Assembly: GCA_958439775.1 (NCBI GenBank)
Contig: CAUBWQ010000028.1
Span: 1-8,759 of the forward strand
Origin: an uncultured Collinsella sp.
GTDB lineage: Bacteria > Actinomycetota > Coriobacteriia > Coriobacteriales > Coriobacteriaceae
Length of the DNA stretch: 8,759 nucleotides
Direction of reading: 5' to 3'
Part shown: positions 1-5,863 of the stretch, piece by piece
Numbering within the stretch: the stretch's first letter is position 1
Layout of the letters: the number at the start of each line of letters is the position of its first letter
The notes under the pieces: model-generated
Told to the model about the DNA's origin: nothing
Seen by the model: only the letters and a program-made list of their open reading frames with translations
Databases searched by the model: none
Position numbers and translations under genes: made by a program

Positions 1-2532
1 GCCGTCACGGCAACGCCGCTCTACCTGGACTACATGAGCGTGATCATGGTGCTCGCCGTCGGCATCGTCGGCAGCCTAATCTGCGTGTATGCCTTGGGTT
101 ATATGAAGGACTTCCAGGCCCATGACGAGCACGAGGCCGCGCTGCGCGGGCAGACCGCGCCCGACCGTCGCCCGCAGTTCCTGGCGCTTATGTTCCTGTT
201 CCTCTCGGCCATGTTCGTCATCGTGACGAGCGACAACCTTGAGTGGCTGTTCTGCGGCTGGGAAATCACCACCGTGTGCTCGTTCCTCATGATTGGCTAC
301 ACGCGCACGCCCGAGGCCATCAAGAACGCCTTCACCCAGATCATCCTCAACATGCTGGGCGGTATCGCGTTTTTGGCCGGACTCATGTACCTGCACGTTA
401 ACGGCATGCCGCTGACCATCTCGGGCATGATCGAGCTTTCCGGCGCCGGTACCGCGCAATCAGCGCTGCTGGTGATGCCGGTCATCCTGTTGTCGCTCGC
501 CGCGCTCACCAAGGCCGCACAGATGCCGTTCCACACTTGGCTGTTGGGTGCCATGGTTGCCCCCACGCCCACGAGCGCCCTGCTGCACTCGTCAACCATG
601 GTCAAAGCCGGCGTGTTCCTGATGGTCAAGCTGAGCCCGCTCTATGCCATCTATCCCGTGACCGGCTTTATGGTCACGAGTGTGGGTGCCATCACGTTTT
701 TGCTCGCCGCCCTCATGGCCATCTCGCAGAGCAATGCCAAACGCGTGCTCGCGTACTCCACCATTTCCAACCTGGGCCTCATCAGTGCCTGCTTGGGTGT
801 CGGCGCGCCCGAGGCCGTATGGGCGGCCATCTTCCTGATTCTGTTCCATACGGTGGCAAAGTCGCTGCTGTTCCTGTGCGTGGGCACGGCCGAGCATCAT
901 ATCGGCAGCCGCAATATCGAGGACATGGACGGTATGTTCAGCCGCATGCCGCACCTGACGCGTCTGATGATGCTGGGCATTATGGGCATGTTTGTGGCGC
1001 CGTTTGGCATGCTCGTGTCCAAGTGGGGCGCCCTGGTGGCGTTTGCGCAGACCGGCAACGTGCTCATGATCATGGTGCTTGCCTTTGGCTCGGCCGCGAC
1101 GTTTTACTTCTGGGGCAAGTGGCTTGCCAAGCTTTCGGGCGTCGACCCCACGGCCCAAAACGTTGAGGTCAATGTCCATAAGACCGAATGGGTGGCCCTC
1201 AACACCATCGCCGCGCTGCTGATTCTGTGCTGCGTGGCCTTCCCGATTATCTCGAGCGGTTTGGTGTCGCCTTACTTGGCCATGGTGTTTGGCCGCGTGC
1301 CGTACGTTATCGGTAAGGACGCCATGTATCTGATGGTGGTTATCGTGGCGTTTATCGCCGTGGTGCTGCTGACGTCATTCCGCGTGAGCAACAAACCGCA
1401 CGTAAACGTATATCTTTCGGGTGTGGGAACCGACAATTACCGCCATTTCCGCGGCTCGATGGGTCACGAGGTAAAGGCTGAAAAGCGCAATTGGTACTCG
1501 GAGGACGCCCTTGGCGAGAAGCGTATTGGCCCCGTGGGTAGCGTCGTGTGCTGCAGTATTATCTTGTTTGCGCTGCTGTGCTGCGCGTGGATTGGGCCCG
1601 AGCGACTTGCCATGAGCGCACCCTCGGTGCTGCGCGGTAAGTATTTCGAAGGCTCGGGCGTCGTGGGCATTTTTATTGGCACCGTGGCGTTTGCCTTGCT
1701 GGCGCCGCTTGTGGGCGGCCTGATCGACGGCGTTGACCGTAAGCTTTCGGCTCGCATGCAGGGCCGCGTGGGCCCGCGCCTGCTGCAGCCCTTCTACGAT
1801 GTGGCCAAGCTGCTGCGCAAGGCCCCTGCCAGCGTAAACACCATGGACGACACCTATATGGCATGCGCACTCATCTTTACCGTCGTGGGCGGCGGCATCT
1901 TTGTGTCGGGCTCCAACACGATGCTGTGCGCTTTTATGGTGACGCTCGCCGCGATCTTTGTGGTGTTGGCGTCCGCCTCGACGCAAAGCCCGTTTGCTCA
2001 GGTCGGTGCCGATCGTGAGTTGCTGCAGGTTATGAGTTACGAGCCCGCCGTTCTGCTAATGAGCGTGGGCCTGTACCTTGTCACCGATAGCTTCGATTCC
2101 ATTGCCGTGACGGGGCAGTCGGCCCCCATCATCGTGTACAGCGCGCCCATTTTCCTCGCGCTGCTCGCGGTGCTTACCATCAAGCTGCGCAAGTCGCCGT
2201 TCGATCTTTCGTACTCGCATCACGCGCATCAGGAGATTGTCCAGGGCGTCGCCACCGAGATGAGCGGCGGCACGCTGGCCAAGATGACCCTTATGCACTG
2301 GTGCGAGACCGTGCTGTTTTTGATGTGGGTGGGCATGTTCTTTGTTTGGGACAACCCGGTGAGCTGGCTGGTCGCCCTGGTCGTGATGGCCGCGACGTAC
2401 TTCGTCGAGGTACTGATCGACAACACCTTTGCCCGCAGCACCTGGCGCAGCTGCTTTAAGCTCGGCTGGGGCGTGGCGCTGGTGTTTGGCCTGCTCAACC
2501 TTATGCCCATCCTCGTCGACGTGTTTATTTAG
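1..2532 (+). CDS. echA: Ech hydrogenase membrane subunits EchA and EchB fused in one polypeptide (5' end outside window)
   Basis: The frame is open to base 1, and the 11 codons before the first ATG (34) read as the conserved segment before the NuoL-type 'D-x-(L/M)-S' start of the Proton_antipo_M family. The gene therefore begins upstream. Numbering from ATG 34, residues 1-~525 are a NuoL/HyfB-like ion-translocating module. Visible motifs are GWE with the conserved membrane Glu77, the TM7 Lys160 in LTKAAQMPFHTWL, APTPTSALLHSSTMVKAG (176-193), NAKRVLAYSTISNLG (234-248), FHTVAKSLLF with His272/Lys276, and Lys330. From about residue 540 the chain becomes a NuoH/EchB module. No stop or Shine-Dalgarno separates them. 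The stop overlaps the AGGAGG used by echC. The protein sits in the cytoplasmic membrane and would couple hydrogenase electron flow to H+ or Na+ transport. Family assignment is firm; the ion is unknown. Confidence 0.93.
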   Translation, partial: AVTATPLYLDYMSVIMVLAVGIVGSLICVYALGYMKDFQAHDEHEAALRGQTAPDRRPQFLALMFLFLSAMFVIVTSDNLEWLFCGWEITTVCSFLMIGYTRTPEAIKNAFTQIILNMLGGIAFLAGLMYLHVNGMPLTISGMIELSGAGTAQSALLVMPVILLSLAALTKAAQMPFHTWLLGAMVAPTPTSALLHSSTMVKAGVFLMVKLSPLYAIYPVTGFMVTSVGAITFLLAALMAISQSNAKRVLAYSTISNLGLISACLGVGAPEAVWAAIFLILFHTVAKSLLFLCVGTAEHHIGSRNIEDMDGMFSRMPHLTRLMMLGIMGMFVAPFGMLVSKWGALVAFAQTGNVLMIMVLAFGSAATFYFWGKWLAKLSGVDPTAQNVEVNVHKTEWVALNTIAALLILCCVAFPIISSGLVSPYLAMVFGRVPYVIGKDAMYLMVVIVAFIAVVLLTSFRVSNKPHVNVYLSGVGTDNYRHFRGSMGHEVKAEKRNWYSEDALGEKRIGPVGSVVCCSIILFALLCCAWIGPERLAMSAPSVLRGKYFEGSGVVGIFIGTVAFALLAPLVGGLIDGVDRKLSARMQGRVGPRLLQPFYDVAKLLRKAPASVNTMDDTYMACALIFTVVGGGIFVSGSNTMLCAFMVTLAAIFVVLASASTQSPFAQVGADRELLQVMSYEPAVLLMSVGLYLVTDSFDSIAVTGQSAPIIVYSAPIFLALLAVLTIKLRKSPFDLSYSHHAHQEIVQGVATEMSGGTLAKMTLMHWCETVLFLMWVGMFFVWDNPVSWLVALVVMAATYFVEVLIDNTFARSTWRSCFKLGWGVALVFGLLNLMPILVDVFI
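1651..2529 (+). other. echB: EchB (NuoH/HycD-like) domain inside the fusion protein
   Basis: This is the C-terminal ~293 residues of the fused frame. It shows the NuoH/EchB signature SARMQGRVGPRLLQPFYDV followed by a Lys-Leu-Leu, the loop REL-LQVMSYEPAVLL with the conserved Glu, and KLRKSPFDLSYSHHAHQE plus TEMSG. In complex I and group 4 hydrogenases this subunit anchors the peripheral arm and links the catalytic site to the ion pump. The length matches a free-standing EchB (about 290 aa), so a complete subunit has been joined to EchA rather than a fragment. A methionine codon at 1612 could be the relic of the former start, but no ribosome binding site precedes it. Confidence 0.88.
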
Positions 2533-2544
2533 GAGGCGGCATCC

Positions 2545-3144
2545 ATGGATCATAAAATGTCGCGCTCGCCGTGGGTTATTCATTACGACGGCTCGAGCTG
2601 CAACGGATGCGATATCGAGGTACTGGCCTCGCTCACGCCGCTGTTCGATGCGGAGCGGTTTGGCGTGGTCAACACCGGCAACCCCAAGCATGCGGATATC
2701 TTTTTGGTGACAGGCTCGGTCAATGCTCAGAATCTGCCCGTCGTGCGTCAGATTTACAACCAGATGCTCGAGCCCAAGTGCGTGGTGGCGTGCGGCATCT
2801 GCGCGTGTTCGGGCGGCGTGTTCCGCGATGCCTATAACGTGATCGGCGGCGTGGACCGCGCGATTCCCGTGGATGTGTACGCGCCCGGGTGCGCCATTCG
2901 TCCCGAGACCGTGATCGATGCCATCGTGGAGGCGTGCGGCATCTTGGACCAGAAGGAGGCCGTGATGCGCGCCGGTGGCGATCCGCTCACCGTAGGCGGC
3001 GCCGCTACCTGGGACGGTGGCGTTGAGCTGTGCGAGGACGGGTTTGTGGCTGCGGGGGCCGGGGCTGATGGTGCCGGCGACGGTGACGAGGCCAACGTGT
3101 CCACCAGGTCCGCCGCACCCGCCGCTGCAAAGGAGGCCGAGTAA
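2545..3144 (+). CDS. echC: Ech hydrogenase small subunit EchC (NuoB-like), [4Fe-4S] carrier, with extended tail
   Basis: A 199-aa cytoplasmic protein of the NuoB/[NiFe]-hydrogenase small-subunit family. It carries the proximal [4Fe-4S] cluster that hands electrons to the Ni-Fe site in EchE. Probable ligands are Cys19 and Cys22 (SSCNGCDIEV), Cys86 (GIC-ACSGG, 85-91) and Cys116 (YAPGCAIRP, 112-120). The start is ATG 2545, preceded by AGGAGG at 2531-2536, which overlaps the stop of the preceding gene. The family core ends near residue 140-150. The remaining ~50 residues are Gly/Ala-rich, acidic and low-complexity, ending AAPAAAKEAE, which is longer than usual for EchC (about 150-160 aa). The stop overlaps the next start as TAATG, indicating translational coupling. 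Confidence 0.93.
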   Translation: MDHKMSRSPWVIHYDGSSCNGCDIEVLASLTPLFDAERFGVVNTGNPKHADIFLVTGSVNAQNLPVVRQIYNQMLEPKCVVACGICACSGGVFRDAYNVIGGVDRAIPVDVYAPGCAIRPETVIDAIVEACGILDQKEAVMRAGGDPLTVGGAATWDGGVELCEDGFVAAGAGADGAGDGDEANVSTRSAAPAAAKEAE

Positions 3145-3863
3145 TGCAAAAGGCAATCTATACCACCGTTGGGATCGACGAGCTCCTGTCGCATGTCCAG
3201 GCGTTCAAGGGCATCGGCGCGCGCTTTGTGCAAATGCACGCCGAGCGCAACGTCGACGACGGCACGTACCGCCTGATCTATACGTTTATCAACGTTCGTG
3301 CTGCTCAGGAGCATATTGCGCAGGACGGCAACTACGCGATTGAGAACCTGGTGGTTGAGGGTATCGACCAGTATCAGGAGATTCCGTCCATCAGCTCATA
3401 TTATCCGGCGGTGTTTCCGTTTGAAAATGAGGCCCACGACCTGTTTGGTCTTGCCATCACCGACATGCAGCTCGACTTTAAGGGCTTTTTCTACCATGTC
3501 TCGACTGACGAGCCCATGAGCGTTATCACGCCCGAGGTGAAGGCCGCGCGCGAGAAGGCCATGAAGGTCCGCGCGGCCGCAGAGGCCAAAGCGCGCAAGG
3601 CCGCGGCCGAAAAGGCCGCCGCTGCCACGGCCGCTGCGGGGGAGGGCGTTGCGGGCGCTGGCGATGCTGCGGGCGCTGCCGTTGCTCAGCCCGCTGCGGC
3701 TGCCGGCTTCGATGCTCAGCACGATGAGGCTGCTGCCAAGGCCGTGCTCGAGGCTGCCGAGCTGGAGGCAAAGCTCGCCGCCATGGATCCCGAGAAAGCG
3801 GCCAAGGTCCGCGCGGCGCTTGCCGCCAAGGCCGCCCGCGACAAGCAGAACAAGGAGGCGTAA
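3144..3863 (+). CDS. echD: Ech hydrogenase subunit EchD (NuoC-like) with long Ala/Lys-rich C-terminal extension
   Basis: Residues 1-~128 are the NuoC/30-kDa-subunit domain, recognised by PSISSYYPAVFPFENEAHDL followed by FGLAI (81-105), the family signature of a conserved Pro-Ser then E-x-x-x-DLFG. This subunit helps dock the EchC/EchE pair on the membrane module; it carries no cofactor itself. Residues ~129-239 are an Ala/Lys/Glu-rich, probably helical or coiled-coil tail with a flexible Ala/Gly middle (~165-190). It nearly doubles the length compared with ordinary EchD (roughly 120-140 aa). The tail contains an internal repeat (EKAMKVRAA and EKAAKVRAA). The start ATG overlaps the echC stop by one base and has AGGAGG at 3131-3136. 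No function is known for the tail. Confidence 0.9.
   Translation: MQKAIYTTVGIDELLSHVQAFKGIGARFVQMHAERNVDDGTYRLIYTFINVRAAQEHIAQDGNYAIENLVVEGIDQYQEIPSISSYYPAVFPFENEAHDLFGLAITDMQLDFKGFFYHVSTDEPMSVITPEVKAAREKAMKVRAAAEAKARKAAAEKAAAATAAAGEGVAGAGDAAGAAVAQPAAAAGFDAQHDEAAAKAVLEAAELEAKLAAMDPEKAAKVRAALAAKAARDKQNKEA
3551..3817 (+). repeat. In-frame internal repeat within the EchD tail (3551-3577 and 3791-3817)
   Basis: Two 27-nt units exactly 240 nt apart match at 22 of 27 positions by hand count. The last 14 bases (AAGGTCCGCGCGGC, 3564-3577 and 3804-3817) are identical. Both encode (P/R)EKAxKVRAA in the same frame. They bracket the Ala/Gly-rich part of the tail, suggesting that it grew by segmental duplication or slippage. 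Confidence 0.7.
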
Positions 3864-3868
3864 GGTCC

Positions 3869-4957
3869 ATGGCACATCGCTCCGTTATTCCGTTTGGCCC
3901 GCAGCACCCGGTGCTGCCCGAGCCGCTTCATCTGGACCTGGTGATCGAGGACGACCGCGTCATCGAGGCAATTCCGCAGATTGGCTTTGTGCACCGCGGA
4001 CTCGAGAAGCTCACCGAAAAGCGCGATATGCATCAGTTTGGGTACATCGCCGAGCGCATCTGCGGCATCTGCGCCGTGGGCCATAGCTACGGCTATGCCA
4101 GCGCCTGCGAGCGCATGCTCGACATCGAGGTGCCCGGCCGCGTGCAGTATATCCGCACCATTTTGCACGAGCTTTCGCGCATTCACTCGCATCTGCTGTG
4201 GCTGGGCCTGCTCGCCGATGCCTTTGGCTTCGAGGCGCTGTTCTATCGTTCGTGGACGCTGCGCGAGCAGATTCTCAAGATTTTTGAGAGCACCTGCGGC
4301 GGCCGCGTGATCCTTTCAATTAACGAGATCGGCGGCCTTAAGCACGATATCGAGGACTCCGAGCTGGCCGGCATTGTCCAGACGCTCGATGCCATGCGCC
4401 CCGACTACGAGGCCCTGGTGCATACGTTTTTGGACGACAATAGCTGCGGCGAGCGCCTGCATGGCGTGGGCGTGATCAGCAAGAAGGACGCGCTGGAGCT
4501 TTCGATGGTCGGCCCGTTTGGGCGCGCCTCGGGCGTGGATTACGACGTGCGCATGTTCGGTGACGGCGCCTATGCGGATCTGGCTGCGTTTGAGCCGATT
4601 GTTGCCACCGATGGCGATTGCTATGCTCGCTGCCAGGTGCGTTGTGCCGAGGTCACGCAGGCCATGGACATCATCAAGGAGCTTGTCGGCAAGATTCCGC
4701 ACGACGGCATCGGCGGGCGCACCAAGCTCACGCCGGCCGACGGCGCGCGTGGCGAGGTTGTGATTGAGCAGCCGCGCGGCGAGGCGTATTACTATGTGCG
4801 CGGTAACGGCACCAAGAACTTGGACCGCTTCCGCGTGCGGACGCCGACGTCGCAAAACCTGGCGGGTCTGACGCATGCGCTGCAGGGCGTGCTTCTTGCC
4901 AACGTGCCCATGATTATCCTGACCATCGACCCCTGCATTAGCTGCACGGAAAGGTAG
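3869..4957 (+). CDS. echE: Ech hydrogenase large (Ni-Fe catalytic) subunit EchE
   Basis: A 362-aa catalytic subunit of a group 4 [NiFe] hydrogenase, related to NuoD. The N-terminus has the family's GPQHPVLPEPL (10-20) and GFVHRGLEKL (39-48). The L1 Ni-binding motif is ERICGICAVGHS (62-73; Cys65, Cys68, His72). The L2 motif DPCISCTER (354-362; Cys356, Cys359) forms the extreme C-terminus. All four Ni-ligand cysteines are present, which separates it from complex I NuoD. It reversibly reduces protons with electrons arriving through EchF and EchC. The protein ends right after the Arg where other [NiFe] large subunits are cut by a maturation protease, so it is made without a removable peptide. The start ATG follows the echD stop by 5 nt, with AAGGAGG at 3852-3858. 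Confidence 0.95.
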   Translation: MAHRSVIPFGPQHPVLPEPLHLDLVIEDDRVIEAIPQIGFVHRGLEKLTEKRDMHQFGYIAERICGICAVGHSYGYASACERMLDIEVPGRVQYIRTILHELSRIHSHLLWLGLLADAFGFEALFYRSWTLREQILKIFESTCGGRVILSINEIGGLKHDIEDSELAGIVQTLDAMRPDYEALVHTFLDDNSCGERLHGVGVISKKDALELSMVGPFGRASGVDYDVRMFGDGAYADLAAFEPIVATDGDCYARCQVRCAEVTQAMDIIKELVGKIPHDGIGGRTKLTPADGARGEVVIEQPRGEAYYYVRGNGTKNLDRFRVRTPTSQNLAGLTHALQGVLLANVPMIILTIDPCISCTER

Positions 4958-4964
4958 GCGTGGC

Positions 4965-5306
4965 ATGAGTTTACTGACATTTGCCAAGACGGCCTTGGGC
5001 TCTATGGTCAAGCAGCCGGTTACGGTGTGCTATCCGCAGGAGAAACTCGCAGCACCTGAGCGACTGCGCGGGCACATCGTTAACGACATGGACGTGTGCA
5101 TTTGCTGCGGTATGTGCGCGCGGCGTTGCCCGGCGGGCGCGCTCGCGGTCGATCGCAAAGGCGGTACCTGGTCGATTGACCCGTACGCCTGCGTGGTGTG
5201 CGGCGAGTGCATCGAGAGCTGTCCCAAACACTGCCTGAGCATGGACACCGCTCGCACTCCAGTTGCGGCGGACAAGACTCCCACGGTAGAAACCAAACCG
5301 GAATAA
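4965..5306 (+). CDS. echF: Ech hydrogenase ferredoxin-type subunit EchF (2x[4Fe-4S], NuoI-like)
   Basis: A 113-aa polyferredoxin subunit with two classic CxxCxxCxxxCP motifs: Cys45/48/51/55 (CICCGMCARRCP) and Cys76/79/82/86 (CVVCGECIESCP). These hold two [4Fe-4S] clusters that accept electrons from soluble ferredoxin and pass them to the EchC cluster. The N-terminal ~38 residues resemble the NuoI/EchF lead-in (Pro-Val-Thr-Val-x-Tyr-Pro), and the last ~20 residues are a Thr/Pro/Ala tail without predicted structure. It starts 7 nt after echE with only a weak ribosome binding site (AAGG at 4951-4954), so it is probably coupled to echE translation. It is the last gene of the operon; no hyp maturation gene follows. 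Confidence 0.93.
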   Translation: MSLLTFAKTALGSMVKQPVTVCYPQEKLAAPERLRGHIVNDMDVCICCGMCARRCPAGALAVDRKGGTWSIDPYACVVCGECIESCPKHCLSMDTARTPVAADKTPTVETKPE

Positions 5307-5338
5307 CTCTGGACTGGGGCTGGTATAGCGCTGGGATA

Positions 5339-5370
5339 GGGCCGGTGGGGCAAAACTGCCCCACCGGCCC
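5339..5370 (+). terminator. Perfect 14-bp GC-rich hairpin 33 bp after echF
   Basis: The left arm 5339-5352 (GGGCCGGTGGGGCA) and right arm 5357-5370 (TGCCCCACCGGCCC) are exact complements around the loop AAAC. The position just after the operon's last stop fits an end-of-operon hairpin. No T-tract follows (CGCGCTTAAA), so it may act as an mRNA 3'-end stabiliser or a factor-assisted stop rather than a classic intrinsic terminator. Confidence 0.65.
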
Positions 5371-5392
5371 CGCGCTTAAACGCGCGGTTGTA

Positions 5393-5560
5393 CCGCCACG
5401 AACAAAACCATGCCGGATTACGGGGCTGGATAGCGAACCTCCGACCATACAGAAAATTGCAAAAACAAAACCGCAGGTAGATAGCCTGCGGTTTTCATGA
5501 AAAGCGGTTATGGTCGGGGGTATCGAGTTAAACGTAGTAGATGGGCCGATTTCGTGGCGG
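5393..5560 (+). repeat. Palindromic intergenic repeat, copy A
   Basis: An imperfect palindrome with three nested arms. CCGCCACGAA (5393-5402) is perfectly complementary to TTCGTGGCGG (5551-5560). ACCTCCGACCATA (5437-5449) pairs with TATGGTCGGGGGT (5509-5521, one G-U). AAAACCGCAGG (5467-5477) pairs perfectly with CCTGCGGTTTT (5485-5495). The arm centres coincide within a few bases. Bases 5401-5520 align without gaps to 5648-5767 of copy B at 81 of 120 positions by hand count (26 of the first 30). The architecture is MITE-like or REP/BIME-like; the family is not recognised. Confidence 0.75.
5467..5495. terminator. Bidirectional intrinsic terminator at the centre of repeat copy A
   Basis: A perfect 11-bp stem, AAAACCGCAGG (5467-5477) with CCTGCGGTTTT (5485-5495), around a 7-nt loop. 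On the + strand it ends in TTTTC. On the - strand it ends in TTTTGTTTTTG (bases 5470 down to 5460), a strong U-tract. It could stop ech transcription leaking past 5370 and also minus-strand transcription from the response regulator gene, which would have a roughly 400-nt 3' UTR. Confidence 0.8.
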
Positions 5561-5640
5561 GCGCCGTCGGCCGATCTCCGCGGGCGGAGGAAAACGGATC
5601 ATTTTGGTCCCGCGAGACTTGCGGAGGCGCTCGTGCAGGG

Positions 5641-5803
5641 CCGCCCGAACAAAACAATGCCGGTTTACGGGGCTGAGTCACGAGCCCTCAACCATGCCGA
5701 TATCCGTGAAAATAAAACCGCAGGTAGATGGGCTGTCATTTTGCAGAAAATGAGGCTATGGATGAGGGCTCCGACTTTTGCCCCGTAATCCGACATAGTT
5801 TTG
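5641..5803 (+). repeat. Palindromic intergenic repeat, copy B, long terminal inverted repeats
   Basis: The left end 5650-5673 and the right end 5780-5803 are inverted repeats matching at 21 of 24 positions. In the same register, GAGCCCTCAACCAT (5682-5695) matches the complement of 5758-5771 at 13 of 14. All pairs sum to 11453, so one long hairpin of about 46 bp arms is implied around a 62-nt centre. The left flank CCGCC-CGAAC (5641-5650) matches copy A with one base deleted. The central terminator arm of copy A is kept on the left (identical 16-mer AAAACCGCAGGTAGAT, 5714-5729) but lost on the right. There a different 7-bp hairpin, TCATTTT/AAAATGA (5736-5742, 5747-5753), has formed. Confidence 0.75.
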
Positions 5804-5863
5804 AAATGGCATTAAATCGGTAGCAGCTATTTTTCTTTGCCGGGGCGGTCGGTCTTCGGGCAA

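Larger units (their letters stand above)
5307..5863. other. Convergent intergenic region (557 bp), repeats and hairpins only
   Basis: No frame here has a recognisable domain or a ribosome binding site, and those present run across palindromic repeats. The content is one GC-rich hairpin (5339-5370), palindromic repeat copies A (5393-5560) and B (5641-5803), and a GC-rich spacer between them (5561-5640). The spacer has two small hairpins: CTCCG/CGGAG at 5576-5589 and GGATC/GGTCC (one G-U pair) at 5596-5610. Transcription from ech (+) and from the sensor operon (-) converges here. Confidence 0.8.

Noticed and set aside
1612..1660. Separate echB start at ATG 1612
   Set aside because: No Shine-Dalgarno precedes it and no stop ends the EchA frame, so a fused product is the direct reading; a minor internal start cannot be excluded.
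2056..3156. 366-codon open frame on the minus strand
   Set aside because: It lies antisense to the EchB module and echC, both with clear domains. It is His/Gly/Ala-rich without motifs, as expected for shadow frames in G+C-rich DNA.
1..5306. Respiratory complex I (nuo) or formate hydrogenlyase (hyc/hyf) operon
   Set aside because: EchE has both Ni-binding Cys pairs, unlike NuoD. NuoC and NuoD are separate here, unlike fused HycE, and gene order follows ech with no formate dehydrogenase gene in view.
5510..5788. 92-codon and smaller frames in the intergenic region
   Set aside because: They run through the palindromic repeats, lack a ribosome binding site and have no recognisable sequence.
5393..5803. 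CRISPR array
   Set aside because: Only two long diverged palindromic units with a homologous interior; no short regular repeats with unique spacers.
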